From contig JAKLKA010000006.1 of the NCBI GenBank assembly GCA_023150915.1, forward strand, positions 51,162 to 115,161: a stretch of 64,000 bases of DNA, in the 5' to 3' direction. Under the pieces are notes generated by a model, which worked only from the letters and a program-made list of their open reading frames with translations, did not search any database and was not told the origin of the DNA. The translations under genes were made by a program, and so were the position numbers. Shown in pieces: positions 1-8,688 of this stretch; position 1 is the stretch's first letter; each line of letters starts with the position of its first letter. The DNA is from Polyangiaceae bacterium. GTDB taxonomy: Bacteria; Myxococcota_A; Polyangia; Polyangiales; Polyangiaceae.

Positions 1-53
1 GCCAGAGCAAGCACGGTGAGCGGAAAGAAGCGGCGGCGGAAAGACGAGCGCAT
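1..53 (-). CDS. 5' end of a secreted or membrane protein (partial)
   Basis: An ATG on the minus strand at 53-51 opens a frame that runs off the window edge. The visible 17 codons read MRSSFRRRFFPLTVLAL, a basic N-terminus followed by a hydrophobic stretch, as in a Sec signal peptide or first membrane segment. It would be divergent from the RCC1-like lipoprotein gene, sharing the 84-nt gap between them. Nothing more can be said from 17 codons, and a chance frame is possible. Confidence 0.4.
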   Translation of the reverse strand, partial: MRSSFRRRFFPLTVLAL

Positions 54-137
54 GGCGCTGATTATCGCCCGAAGTCGGCGCGCTGCACAGCTGCAGCCGC
101 GCTTTCGCAAGGACCCATCCGCGATAAGCTTGCGCCC

Positions 138-2153
138 ATGCTTCTCTCCAGGTCCTTGGCAATCGGCGGAGCTCTCGTGATCGCGGCGTGCACGCCCGCC
201 GAACCCCCGCCACGAGCCCCCTCGCCGAAGGCGGTCGCTTCCGCGTCAGCCGCCGCGGCTCCGCCGCCGACCACGAGCGCTTCGGCACCCGCTGCGCCCG
301 CGCGGCCCAGTCGACCGGCAACGCAGGTGGCGCTGGCGGGCTCGACGGGTTGCGCGCTCTTGGAAGGCGGCGAGGTCGATTGCTGGGGCGGTGAACAGGG
401 TGCGGCTCCGGCGACGTTGGCCGGCGTGCGCGACGCGGTCGAAGTGGTGGCGGGCGCGGGCATGGGCGTCGCCGCGGTGCTTCGCAGCGGTCGCGTTCGC
501 CACCATTCGGGTCGCACCGAGGCACGCGAGCTCGAGAAGCTTCGCGACGTTGCTCACGTCTCGATGTACTACTCCGTGTTCTGCGCTGCCCTTCAGTCCG
601 GCAAGGTCGCCTGCTACCGCGGCGAGCCCTGGGACGACGAGCGCAAGGTCGAGCGCGCCCCGGAGGGTGTCGCCAACCTCTCGGACGTCACGGGCATCGA
701 CGTGGGTGCGCACTTCGGCTGCGTGGTTCACGGCACCGGGAAGGTCTCGTGCTTTCGCCACTCGCTGCCGGTGGGGCAGGCGCTCCGCGCTGCAGCGGTG
801 CCGGGCGTGACCGACGCCGTCCGCGTGGAAGTGGGAGCTTCGATGGCCTGCGCCTTGCGGAAAGATCGCGGGACCTTCTGCTTCTCGCTGGGCACGCCGA
901 CCCCCAAGAAGGCGGAGCTGGGTAGCGCGGACGCGATGGCGGTCGACCAAGACGACGGATACTCCGCGCCTTTGGTGTGTCTGGCTGACGGCCTCACCGT
1001 GCGCTGCCAACGGCCGGAGGTCTTCGGCAGCGGTCACGCGCTGCCCTCGGTCTCCACCGATCCGGTGACCTTCCCGGGCGCTGGGCCGCTGCGCGCCGTG
1101 GCCGCGGTCGGTCACGCCGTCTGCGCGCTCGATGCGCGCGGCGCCGTAGCGTGCTTCGGGCACAACCGATCGGGCGTCCTCGGACAGCCCGATCCGCGCA
1201 ACCTGACCACGCCTGCGGTGGTCGACGGGCTCTCATCCGTTCGCAGCGTCGCCACCGGGATCGGGTTCTCTTGCGCGCTCTCCAAGGGCGGCGAGGTCTT
1301 CTGCTGGGGCAAGTCACCCCACGCGCGGGGCGCGCGCGCCGGCGAAGAGCCCGATCCGACCGTGAAGAAGGTGAGCGGCCTGCCGAAGGTGGACCGGCTG
1401 GTGGCGAGCAAAGGCTACGCCTGCGGCTTCACCCCCGACGGGCAGGCCCATTGCTTCTTCGGCACGGAGTGGGAAGGCAAGCCGACCCGCGCCAGCTATC
1501 GCGTGCCGGTGCTCGACTCGGCACGCGCGCTGATCTTGCCCGAGATGGGCTTCACCAACTTCGCCGCGGTGGTCGACCGGGCGGGGCAGCTTCTGCTGGG
1601 GCCCAGCTCGGGTTTCGACACCATCGAGAAGATCGCGCTGACGCCCGTGCCCGGCTTCGCGAAGGTCCGGCACATTGCCAGCTCGTACTGGCGGCTGTAC
1701 GTCCAAGACGACGCCGGCGCGGTGTTTCGCTTGAACGTGCGGGAGGGCAAGGTGGTCGGCGAGCCGGCTCGCCTCGCAGAGCTCGATGGTGCGAAGTCGC
1801 TCAGCGGCGATGGCTTCGCGCTGTTCGGCGACGGTTCCGTGAGCCAGGAGAGCGAGGGCAAGACCACCAAGATTCGCCAGAACAGCCCTTGGGTCGCGCT
1901 CCACGATGGTCCGGGCCTGTGCGGCAGCACGAAAGCCGGAGAGCTGTCGTGCATGGACCTCGACTCCAAGCAAGAGCAAGTGCTCGCGCGCGACGCGAAG
2001 CAGGTCAGCCGCTCTGGCGCGCACCGCGGGCACACCTGCCTGGTGGACTCGACCGCGCGCGTGCGCTGTGTGGGCGATTGCGGCTTCGGGCAGTGTGGCG
2101 CGAAGGTGGGCCTGTTTCACTCCAGCACGCCGGTCGGCGTTCACCTGCCATGA
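138..2153 (+). CDS. RCC1-repeat-like lipoprotein
   Basis: A 671-aa protein with a lipoprotein signal (hydrophobic core, then VIAAC with the lipidated Cys near residue 18), a Pro/Ala-rich tether to about residue 65, and then repeated blades with the pattern A-x-G-x-x-x-x-C-A-L and V-x-C-W-G (for example GCALLEGGEVDCWGG and FSCALSKGGEVFCWGK). This pattern is typical of bacterial RCC1-like beta-propellers, which are abundant in myxobacteria. It is expected on the outer face of a membrane as a binding or scaffold protein; no enzymatic motif is visible. Its last 13 nt overlap the end of the antisense truncated toxin gene. Confidence 0.8.
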   Translation: MLLSRSLAIGGALVIAACTPAEPPPRAPSPKAVASASAAAAPPPTTSASAPAAPARPSRPATQVALAGSTGCALLEGGEVDCWGGEQGAAPATLAGVRDAVEVVAGAGMGVAAVLRSGRVRHHSGRTEARELEKLRDVAHVSMYYSVFCAALQSGKVACYRGEPWDDERKVERAPEGVANLSDVTGIDVGAHFGCVVHGTGKVSCFRHSLPVGQALRAAAVPGVTDAVRVEVGASMACALRKDRGTFCFSLGTPTPKKAELGSADAMAVDQDDGYSAPLVCLADGLTVRCQRPEVFGSGHALPSVSTDPVTFPGAGPLRAVAAVGHAVCALDARGAVACFGHNRSGVLGQPDPRNLTTPAVVDGLSSVRSVATGIGFSCALSKGGEVFCWGKSPHARGARAGEEPDPTVKKVSGLPKVDRLVASKGYACGFTPDGQAHCFFGTEWEGKPTRASYRVPVLDSARALILPEMGFTNFAAVVDRAGQLLLGPSSGFDTIEKIALTPVPGFAKVRHIASSYWRLYVQDDAGAVFRLNVREGKVVGEPARLAELDGAKSLSGDGFALFGDGSVSQESEGKTTKIRQNSPWVALHDGPGLCGSTKAGELSCMDLDSKQEQVLARDAKQVSRSGAHRGHTCLVDSTARVRCVGDCGFGQCGAKVGLFHSSTPVGVHLP

Positions 2154-2461
2154 CCCCGGGTCGGCGCGGGCCTCACACACCCAGGACCCGAACGGCGGGG
2201 AACGACGGGAGTCGCCATCGGAACCTTTGCCAGCGCCTCCCCCGCCAGCCGCACGAGTGCGTCGTTCGTGTGCACCACCACCACGCACTTCAGAATCGCT
2301 TCTCGAACGTCGGTCCGACTCCGCCACCATTCGACGACGCAGGCGCCCGGCACCAAGATGGGAAGACCGTCCGCGCGTGCGGTGGCGACGATGGCTCGCA
2401 TTCGCTGACGATTGCGCTCGAGCGCGATCAGCGCCCCCGTGTCGAAAGTCAGCGGAGTCAC
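2141..2461 (-). pseudogene. PIN-domain toxin (VapC-like), C-terminus lost
   Basis: The 106-aa frame starts with a convincing PIN domain: LTFDTGALIALER supplies the first catalytic Asp and VVEWWR the conserved Glu near residue 44, followed by the usual helix NDALVRLAGEALA. The family normally continues for 30-40 residues with further acidic residues (A-V-D-A-V-V type, then T-S-D). Here the frame runs into Pro/Arg-rich sequence after residue about 83 and stops inside the neighbouring gene. It is therefore probably a 3'-truncated, nuclease-dead toxin. Its start overlaps the antitoxin stop by 4 nt (ATGA), the usual TA arrangement. Confidence 0.6.
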
Positions 2462-2733
2462 GCCACCCGGCGCCGTTTGGAGCTGCGCCCCGCGAGCTCG
2501 GAGCGGACGGCATCCATCTCGGCGTCCGTGACGGCGTCGCCGCCCAGCAAGTCCAGCAGGCGATCGGTGGCCTCCTGTCGGCGCAGCGTGGCTGCCAACT
2601 CGTGGATGACCGCCGAGACGTTTCCCCCGTACGCGCGCTCGGCGCGAGCCGAGAGCAGGCGCAGGTCGGCCTCGCTGACCGAAATGCTGATCTTCCGCGA
2701 ATTCGTGCCGCGGGGTCGACGCGAGCGTTGCAT
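2458..2733 (-). CDS. Antitoxin of a VapBC-type pair
   Basis: A 91-aa basic protein with an N-terminal segment RKISISVSEADLRLLSAR that looks like a ribbon-helix-helix strand and helix, followed by an Ala/Leu-rich helix and an acidic-then-basic tail. It precedes and overlaps the PIN toxin gene by 4 nt, as VapB-type antitoxins do. A palindrome directly abuts its ATG. In the family the antitoxin binds the toxin and represses its own promoter. Here it appears intact while the toxin is truncated, so it may be free to act only as a regulator. Confidence 0.7.
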   Translation of the reverse strand: MQRSRRPRGTNSRKISISVSEADLRLLSARAERAYGGNVSAVIHELAATLRRQEATDRLLDLLGGDAVTDAEMDAVRSELAGRSSKRRRVA

Positions 2734-2747
2734 GCTACCAGGGTAGC
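2734..2747 (-). promoter_or_regulatory. Palindromic operator candidate upstream of the antitoxin
   Basis: GCTACC-AG-GGTAGC is a perfect 6-bp inverted repeat with a 2-bp centre, touching the ATG of the antitoxin gene (start at 2733). One flanking T/A pair extends the arms to 7 bp. The position suits an autoregulatory site for a ribbon-helix-helix antitoxin. This is an inference from position and symmetry only. Confidence 0.45.
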
Positions 2748-2819
2748 AATCAGCTCTGGGCCGGTCCAGGGGGCGCGAGTGGGGCTGGGGGAACGAACCG
2801 CGCTAACCTGCACCTCGTC

Positions 2820-3410
2820 ATGGGCAAGAAGAACCCCGAGGTCGATGCGTTCGTCGGTCGCGCGAAGGCGTGGCAGGCCGAGACGAAGAAGCTTCGCGCG
2901 ATCTTGCTCGACTGCGGCCTGTGCGAAGAGCTGAAGTGGGGCAAGCCCTGCTACACCCATCAAGGGAACAACCTGGCGATCATCCAGGGCTTCAAGCAGC
3001 ACTGCGCCGTGATGTTCTTCAAGGGTTCGCTGTTGAAGGATCCGGCGGGGCAGCTCGTCCGGCCGGGCGAGCACTCGCAGGCGGGCATGCGCCTGGAATT
3101 CACCAGCGTGAAACGAGTCAACGAGCTCGAGCCCGCGCTCCGGCGCTTCGTCGCACAGGCGATCCGTCTCGAGCAAGCCGGGGCGAAGGTGGACTTCAAG
3201 GCAAAGCACGAGCTCACGCTCCCCGACGAGCTCAGCTCGCGCCTGAAGGGTGATCCCGCCCTGGCCGCGGCCTTCCGGGCCCTGACCCCGGGGCGCCGTC
3301 GCGCCTACGTGATGCACTTCTCGGGCGCGAAGCAGCCCGCGACTCGCGCCGCCCGCATCGAGAAGTGCGTGGGCCGGATCCTCGCCGGCAAAGGGCTGAA
3401 CGATCGGTGA
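2820..3410 (+). CDS. YdeI/OmdA-family protein (DUF1801-like)
   Basis: A 196-aa soluble protein. The N-terminal half has the DUF1801 pattern (LRAILLDCGLCEELKWGKPCY, then a stretch of FF.KG.L type) and the C-terminal half carries the YdeI signature with helices LPDELSSRLKGDPALAAAFRALTPGRR and a final R-x-x-R-I-E-K-C. Family members are small cytoplasmic proteins of poorly known role, linked in some bacteria to cationic peptide resistance. It precedes the acyltransferase gene by 10 nt, so the two may be cotranscribed. Confidence 0.8.
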   Translation: MGKKNPEVDAFVGRAKAWQAETKKLRAILLDCGLCEELKWGKPCYTHQGNNLAIIQGFKQHCAVMFFKGSLLKDPAGQLVRPGEHSQAGMRLEFTSVKRVNELEPALRRFVAQAIRLEQAGAKVDFKAKHELTLPDELSSRLKGDPALAAAFRALTPGRRRAYVMHFSGAKQPATRAARIEKCVGRILAGKGLNDR

Positions 3411-3420
3411 GCCGGCGTCG

Positions 3421-4881
3421 ATGAGCGCGTCGTACCAGTCTGCCGTGTCGCTGGTGAGGGTCCTGGTGCGGGCGTTCTTCCGGCGCGTCGAGGTCAGCGG
3501 GCTCGAGAACGTGCCCGAGACGGGCGGTGGCCTGATCGTCGCCTCGCATCCGAACGGGTTGATCGATCCGGGTCTGATCTTGGCGCACTGTCCACGCCGT
3601 GTGGCCTTCGGCGCGCGGCACGGGCTGTTTCGCGTTCCGCTGCTCGGCTGGCTGATGCGCGGGGTGGGGGCGGTGCCCATCTACCGCGCCGTGGACGCCG
3701 GGACGGGCGGGGACCGCCGCGCGCGAAACGAGCAGAGCCTGGGCGCGCTGGCGGGCGCCATCGCGGCAGGGCGCTTCGCCGCGCTCTTCCCCGAAGGCGT
3801 CAGTCACGACGCCCCCCGCATGCTGGAGCTCAAGACCGGCGCCGCGCGGCTCTACTACCAGGCGCGCGCCCTCGATCCGGCACGCGCTCCGGCCATCATC
3901 CCGGTCGGGCTCCACTACGACGACAAGCGCGCCTTCCGCTCGTACGCGCTGGTCGAGTTCCACCCCGCGATCGAGCCGCCACCGGAGCTGGACGTGGTGC
4001 CCAGAGGGGGCGAGAGCCCCGAGTTGGCCCGCGAGCGCGCGGCCCGCCTGACCGACCAGATCGAGGCCCACCTCTCGGCCGCCGTTCACCCCACCGAGAG
4101 CTGGGAGCTGCACCACCTGATGCACCGTGCGCGCAAGCTGGTGCGCGCCGAGCGCGCCCGGCGCGCAGCGGCGGCGCCGGGGCGCCCCGACATGCAAGAG
4201 CGAGTGCTCGGGTTCGGGCGCATCTGGGCCGGGTACAACCAGCGCCTCACGTCGCACCCGGACGACGTCGAGCGGGTGCGCACGCGGCTGGCGCGCTACG
4301 ACGAGACGCTGCGTGCGCTCGCGCTGGAGGACCACGAGCTGGACCTGGACCCCCGGCTGGCCTCGCCATGGCTGGGCTTCCTGTTGTTCCTGCAGCTGGC
4401 GACGGTGTACCTGGTGCTCCCTCCGATCTTGGTGGTCGGCTCGGTGGTGAACGTGCCGGTCGCGGTGCTGCTGATGGCGATCTCGAAGCTGGCCTCGCGG
4501 GCTTACAAGGACGAAGCCACGGTGAAGCTCCTGGCCGGTGCCGTGCTCTTCCCCGCCACCTGGATCGGTGCGGGCGTGCTGGCCGCGCGCGGCAACGTCT
4601 GGCTGCGCGCCGCCCTGCCGGGCGTGCCCGACGTCCCCGTGCTCGCCGGCGTGGTGATGGGGCTGCTCTGCCTGATCGGCGGCGCGGCAGGGCTTCGCTA
4701 TCTGCGCGTCGCGCGTGAGACGGCGCGGGCCGTGCGCGTCCGCTTGCTGCGCCGCTGGCGGCGCCGCGAGATCGAGCGACTGCGCACCGAACGCAGCGAG
4801 CTGTTCGAGGTCATCATGGCGTTCGCCGCGGGCCTCGAGCTTCCAGGGCGCGTGGCGGCGGACGGGCGGATCGTTCGCTGA
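3421..4881 (+). CDS. PlsC-like 1-acylglycerol/glycerol-3-phosphate O-acyltransferase
   Basis: A 486-aa protein with a PlsC domain in the first 220 residues. The catalytic His/Asp block is SHPNGLIDPG (His-X5-Asp form, residues about 41-48), and the phosphate-binding block is FPEGVSHD near residue 122. Two to four hydrophobic segments between about 320 and 430 anchor it in the membrane. The family transfers acyl groups from acyl-CoA or acyl-ACP to a phospholipid precursor at the inner membrane. The protein is longer than E. coli PlsC (245 aa) because of the C-terminal membrane half. Its exact acceptor is unknown. Confidence 0.85.
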   Translation: MSASYQSAVSLVRVLVRAFFRRVEVSGLENVPETGGGLIVASHPNGLIDPGLILAHCPRRVAFGARHGLFRVPLLGWLMRGVGAVPIYRAVDAGTGGDRRARNEQSLGALAGAIAAGRFAALFPEGVSHDAPRMLELKTGAARLYYQARALDPARAPAIIPVGLHYDDKRAFRSYALVEFHPAIEPPPELDVVPRGGESPELARERAARLTDQIEAHLSAAVHPTESWELHHLMHRARKLVRAERARRAAAAPGRPDMQERVLGFGRIWAGYNQRLTSHPDDVERVRTRLARYDETLRALALEDHELDLDPRLASPWLGFLLFLQLATVYLVLPPILVVGSVVNVPVAVLLMAISKLASRAYKDEATVKLLAGAVLFPATWIGAGVLAARGNVWLRAALPGVPDVPVLAGVVMGLLCLIGGAAGLRYLRVARETARAVRVRLLRRWRRREIERLRTERSELFEVIMAFAAGLELPGRVAADGRIVR

Positions 4882-4973
4882 ATGCCACCGCCTCTCCTCG
4901 ACCCTGCCTGAAAGCAAATGAAACAAGGCCCCGGCCCAGGGAAGCTTCGCGCAGCGTGCCGTAGGATGCGGTC

Positions 4974-6773
4974 ATGAAGACCGTCGTGTTCTGCGCTGCC
5001 ATCGCCCTCGGGACGTCGATAGGCTGCTCGGACGGAGGTTCCGGCGAGCCCAACGGGTCCGACACCGGCGGCGCGGCGGGTGCGGGGGGCGGCGTTGGTG
5101 GCGCAGGCGCCTCGGGCGGTGGTGGAGCCGCGGGCGCGCCGGATGGCGGCGGGGCCGCGGGCGCTGCGGGTGGCGGCGGCGCTACCGGCGGCTCGGGTGG
5201 GGCCGGCGGGTCGGTGTGCAGCGACTGCGCGGCCCCCTCCGGGTGGCGCGACATGGCGCCGTCGTCCAGCGCTGGCATTCCGGGGCGCAAGAATGCGTTC
5301 GCGGCCTGGACTGGATCGGTGATGCTGATGTGGGGCGGGAACACCAGCGACCTCGCGCCGGGCAGCTACGATCCGGCGACCAATCTGTGGAAGAAGCTCG
5401 CGGCCGGGCCGGTCACCGGGCTGCCCGTCTGGACCGGGAGCGAGCTGGTGGTCGTCTCGCCGAACCCGGCAACTCCGGTCGCCCGTTTCGAGCTCGCGAA
5501 GAACACCTGGACCACGCTGCCCGGCACGCTGCCGATCCCCAAGCGAGACACGTTTGCGTTTGCCGCCTATCTGCCTGCGACCCAAGAGGTCATGGTCTGG
5601 GGCGGCCGGAAGACGAGCTGCCCTTGCGATCTCAGCGATGGCGCGGCGTATAGCCTCGCGAAGCAATCGTGGCGCGTCGTCGCGACCGGACCGCTCGAGC
5701 CACGGGACGACACTCGTGCGCCGGGCGTGGTCTGGAACGGGTCGTCGCTCGTGGTCTTCGGCGGCGGCAACCACTCGGGCGGGCGCTACCACACGGGCGC
5801 TGCCTACGACCCGGTCGCCGACACCTGGAGCGCGATCCCCGAGTCTCCGCAGGCGGGGTACGCCAACATGCTTTCGTTTCCCCTCGGCCCGGGCGGCACC
5901 CTGGCTGCGTTCTGGAGCGGAGAGCGCTTCGGCGGAACCAACTACAACTACCCAGCGAACGACGGCGCCGTCTGGGATGCGGCAAGCCAGAAGTGGAGCC
6001 TCCTTCCCGGCGTGCCGAAGGGCGGCGCCTACAACGGCCACCTCCACGGGATGGCGTTCGCGGCGTCCTCGGCTTTCGGCCTCTACGGAGGCTCGCATTA
6101 CCAAAACGGCTTCAGCTTGGACGGAACGGGCGCAGTGTTCGACGTCGCGACCGGCACATTCACCGAGCTTCCCCCCGGCGGGCCGAGCCCGCGCAAGTGG
6201 GGGGTCGCGGTCTGGACCGGAACCGAGGCCATCGTCTGGGGTGGCGAAGGCAGCGGCGTGCTCGACGACGGCAAGATCTGGCGCGCGTGCGGTGCGAGCG
6301 CCGCCACCAGCGCAGCCTGCGCCCCCGCGTGCGGGGTGGGCACGTTCGCGTGTGGTCAGGGCGCTCTGGCCTGCAGCGCGAAGCCCGGGCCCGAGCAGTG
6401 CAACGGTCACGACGACGACTGCAACGGCAAGGTCGACGACGCCATTCCGAGTGGCGGCGCGTGCAGCGTGGCGGGCGCGCAGGGCGTGTGCGCGGCGGGC
6501 CAGCTGAAGTGCGCGTCCGGCGCCGTGAGCTGCGTGCCCGGGGCCACTGCCAGCGCAGAGGTCTGCAATGGTCTCGACGACGACTGCGACGGTCAGGCCG
6601 ACGAGGATCTGGACGGCCAGCCCTGCACCACGGGCAAGAGCGGCGTCTGCTCGTTCGGGACCGAGAAGTGCGTCAACGGCGTCTCGAGCTGCCCACAGGT
6701 GGTTCAGCCGAACACCGAGGTGTGCAACGGCATCGACGACGACTGCGACGGTAGCGTCGACGAGGGGTGTTGA
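4974..6773 (+). CDS. Kelch-repeat lipoprotein with MopE-like Cys/Asp repeats
   Basis: 599 aa. The lipoprotein signal ends at TSIGC (Cys18) and is followed by a Gly/Ala tether to about residue 75. Residues about 85-440 form kelch-type blades with repeated VWTGSELVV, VWGGRK and VVFGGGN motifs, a beta-propeller. The C-terminus has three copies of E-x-CNG-x-DDDC-x-G-x-x-D-(D/E), the MopE/von Willebrand-associated repeat seen in many myxobacterial surface proteins and probably metal-binding. It ends right after the third repeat. Role unknown; likely an exposed adhesin or binding protein. Confidence 0.8.
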   Translation: MKTVVFCAAIALGTSIGCSDGGSGEPNGSDTGGAAGAGGGVGGAGASGGGGAAGAPDGGGAAGAAGGGGATGGSGGAGGSVCSDCAAPSGWRDMAPSSSAGIPGRKNAFAAWTGSVMLMWGGNTSDLAPGSYDPATNLWKKLAAGPVTGLPVWTGSELVVVSPNPATPVARFELAKNTWTTLPGTLPIPKRDTFAFAAYLPATQEVMVWGGRKTSCPCDLSDGAAYSLAKQSWRVVATGPLEPRDDTRAPGVVWNGSSLVVFGGGNHSGGRYHTGAAYDPVADTWSAIPESPQAGYANMLSFPLGPGGTLAAFWSGERFGGTNYNYPANDGAVWDAASQKWSLLPGVPKGGAYNGHLHGMAFAASSAFGLYGGSHYQNGFSLDGTGAVFDVATGTFTELPPGGPSPRKWGVAVWTGTEAIVWGGEGSGVLDDGKIWRACGASAATSAACAPACGVGTFACGQGALACSAKPGPEQCNGHDDDCNGKVDDAIPSGGACSVAGAQGVCAAGQLKCASGAVSCVPGATASAEVCNGLDDDCDGQADEDLDGQPCTTGKSGVCSFGTEKCVNGVSSCPQVVQPNTEVCNGIDDDCDGSVDEGC

Positions 6774-6776
6774 GAA

Positions 6777-6945
6777 GGGTGCGCCCGCGCAGGCGGCGGC
6801 GCAGAGCACCCCGGCGCCGGCGCATGGCGCCAGGTGGAGCGGCTGGCGATCGAGGCGCGTGGGCGTCGGCGGCGGCGATGTGCTGGTCGGTGCGCCGCTC
6901 GAGAACAATCGCGCGGGCGGGGTCTACCTGTTCACACGCAGAGCT
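6777..6945 (+). pseudogene. FG-GAP (integrin-alpha-like) repeat remnant
   Basis: Just after the kelch lipoprotein, a short open stretch reads GDVLVGAPLENNRAGGVYLF, which matches the core of an FG-GAP repeat (D-x-x-V-G-A-P, then G-x-V-Y-x-F). No start codon, further repeats or downstream continuation are present; the frame enters sequence antisense to the next lipoprotein gene. It looks like the tail of a decayed beta-propeller gene, but the evidence is a single 20-residue match. Confidence 0.35.
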
Positions 6946-7501
6946 AGAGCTTGTCCAAACTGCAGCAGCCGGCCTCGCAGACCGCGCGGTGGCGCATTGC
7001 GCACTGGCCCGCGCGCGGGTTTCCGCAGGCGTACACCTCGTCGTAAGCCGCTGCACGCGCCTTCGAGACCGCATGGGGCACGCACGCGGTCCCGACCAGC
7101 ACGCACTCGCTGTCTTGGGTGCACGGCTTGTGCGACGCGGGCACGATGCGATTGGCGCGCGCTCGGCACTCGGCGGTGCCGGTCCAGCCGCCCCAGCGTT
7201 CGGGCTCGCATTTGCCTGGCTTCATTCGCGGGCGGGCGGCCGCTGCGTTGCCGGCCTCCGCCGCCGCGTCGCCGGCCTCGGCGATAGCGACGCTCGCGTC
7301 GCTGCTCTCCGGGGCGCCCGCGTCGTCGGGCGTCACATCGACCTCCGCAGCACCGGCATCCTCGACGGGCGCCGGGGGTTCGGCGGTCGTGCCGGCCTGG
7401 GTGGGCTCTGCCGCGGGCGGCGCCGAGCCGCCGGTCGCGCAGGCCGAATAGAGCAGCGCCAGAGTCGCCCAGGCGCGCCGCGGCACAGGCACCCTGATCA
7501 C
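6944..7501 (-). CDS. Small Cys-containing lipoprotein
   Basis: 185 aa from a GTG at 7501 that overlaps the acyl-CoA dehydrogenase stop (GTGA), which decides the start. The signal peptide ends in LLYSAC, and residues about 25-95 are an Ala/Glu/Asp/Pro-rich linker. A compact C-terminal domain of about 85 residues then carries eight cysteines (CEPERWGG, CTQDSECVLV, ACVPHA, CGNP, CAMRHRAVCEAGCC). The C-Q-D-S-E-C pattern recurs in myxobacterial secreted proteins. It has no recognised catalytic motif. It may be cotranscribed with the dehydrogenase. Confidence 0.7.
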   Translation of the reverse strand: MIRVPVPRRAWATLALLYSACATGGSAPPAAEPTQAGTTAEPPAPVEDAGAAEVDVTPDDAGAPESSDASVAIAEAGDAAAEAGNAAAARPRMKPGKCEPERWGGWTGTAECRARANRIVPASHKPCTQDSECVLVGTACVPHAVSKARAAAYDEVYACGNPRAGQCAMRHRAVCEAGCCSLDKL

Positions 7502-8661
7502 CCCGCCGCGTACGCCGAGCGCACGATCTTGGCGATGGTGGCGAGCTGCATGTTGCTGGTGCCCTCGTAGATCTTGCCGATCTTCGAGTCGCGGAACAGC
7601 TTCTCGACCGGGTACTCTTTGGTGAACCCGACGCCGCCCATCAGCTCGACCGCCAGGCTGGCGCTGCGCTCGGCCACCTGGGACGACAGCAGCTTGGCCA
7701 TGGCGGCCTCTTTCACGAAGGGCTGGCCCGCGTCCTTCAAGCGCGCCGCGTTGTAGACCATCAGCTTGGCCGCCTCGATCTCGGTCGCCATCTGCGCGTA
7801 CTGGAACTCCATGCCCTGGAACTCGGCGATGGATTTCCCGAACTGCTTGCGCTCCACCATGTACTTCATGGCGTGGTCCAGGGCGCCTTCCGCCAGGCCC
7901 AGCATCTGCGCACCGATGCCGATGCGCCCCTCGTTCAGGGTCTCGATGGCGATCTTGTAGCCGACCCCCACGTCGCCCAGGACGTTCTCCGCGGAGACCT
8001 GGCAGTCTTCCAAGATCAACTCGGTGGTGCTCGACGCGCGAATTCCCAGCTTGTCTTCCTTCTTGCCGACCGAGAACCCCTTCTGGCCCTTCTCGACCAG
8101 GAAGGCGGTGATGCCCTTGTAGCCCTTGCTGAAGTCGGTGTTGGCGAAGACGATGAACAGCGAGCTCTCGGCGCCGTTGGTGATCCACAGCTTGCGACCG
8201 TTCAACACCCACGTGTCGCCGCGCTTCTCGGCGCGAGTCTTGAGCGCGAAGGCGTCGGAGCCCGAGCCGGCCTCGCTGAGCGCGTAGGACCCCACCCACT
8301 CGCTGGACATCTTGGGCAGATAGCGCTGCTTCTGCTCGGCATTCGCCCAGCGCAAGATGCAGTTGTTCACCAACGTGTTCTGCACGTCCACGAAGACCGA
8401 AATGCTGGGGTCGACCACGGCCAGGCCCTCGACCGCCAGGATGGCGTTGAAGAACGAGCTCTCGGCGCCGCCGTACTCGCTGGGCACCTCGACCGCCATC
8501 ACGCCCAGCTCGAACAGCCCGCCGATCAGCGACTTGTCGACGGCACCGGCGCGGTCCATCTCGTGGACCTTGGGGGCGACCTGCTCGCGCGCGAACGCCA
8601 GCACGGCGTCCTTGAACATGCGCTCTTCTTCGGACAGCTGAGTGAGGGCCGGGTGGGTCAT
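7498..8661 (-). CDS. Acyl-CoA dehydrogenase (short/branched-chain type)
   Basis: 387 aa, the usual family length. It contains the N-terminal helical domain, the FAD/acyl-CoA signatures YALSEAGSGSDAF and LNGRKLWITNG, the C-terminal helical domain with FGKSIAEFQ, and the catalytic Glu in KIYEGTSN (residue about 366). The flavoenzyme inserts an alpha-beta double bond into acyl-CoA and passes electrons to ETF. Closest by eye to short/branched-chain dehydrogenases used in fatty acid or isoleucine/valine breakdown. It is the first gene of a two-gene unit with the downstream lipoprotein. Confidence 0.95.
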   Translation of the reverse strand: MTHPALTQLSEEERMFKDAVLAFAREQVAPKVHEMDRAGAVDKSLIGGLFELGVMAVEVPSEYGGAESSFFNAILAVEGLAVVDPSISVFVDVQNTLVNNCILRWANAEQKQRYLPKMSSEWVGSYALSEAGSGSDAFALKTRAEKRGDTWVLNGRKLWITNGAESSLFIVFANTDFSKGYKGITAFLVEKGQKGFSVGKKEDKLGIRASSTTELILEDCQVSAENVLGDVGVGYKIAIETLNEGRIGIGAQMLGLAEGALDHAMKYMVERKQFGKSIAEFQGMEFQYAQMATEIEAAKLMVYNAARLKDAGQPFVKEAAMAKLLSSQVAERSASLAVELMGGVGFTKEYPVEKLFRDSKIGKIYEGTSNMQLATIAKIVRSAYAAG

Positions 8662-8688
8662 GACCGGGACCGTCTAGCACGATCCACG

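Noticed and set aside
1314..6908. Very long open frames on the minus strand (788 aa at 1314-3680, 564 aa at 3232-4926, 736 aa at 4698-6908)
   Set aside because: They are antisense shadows of well-supported genes in GC-rich DNA, have Arg/His/Gln-rich composition and no domain match.
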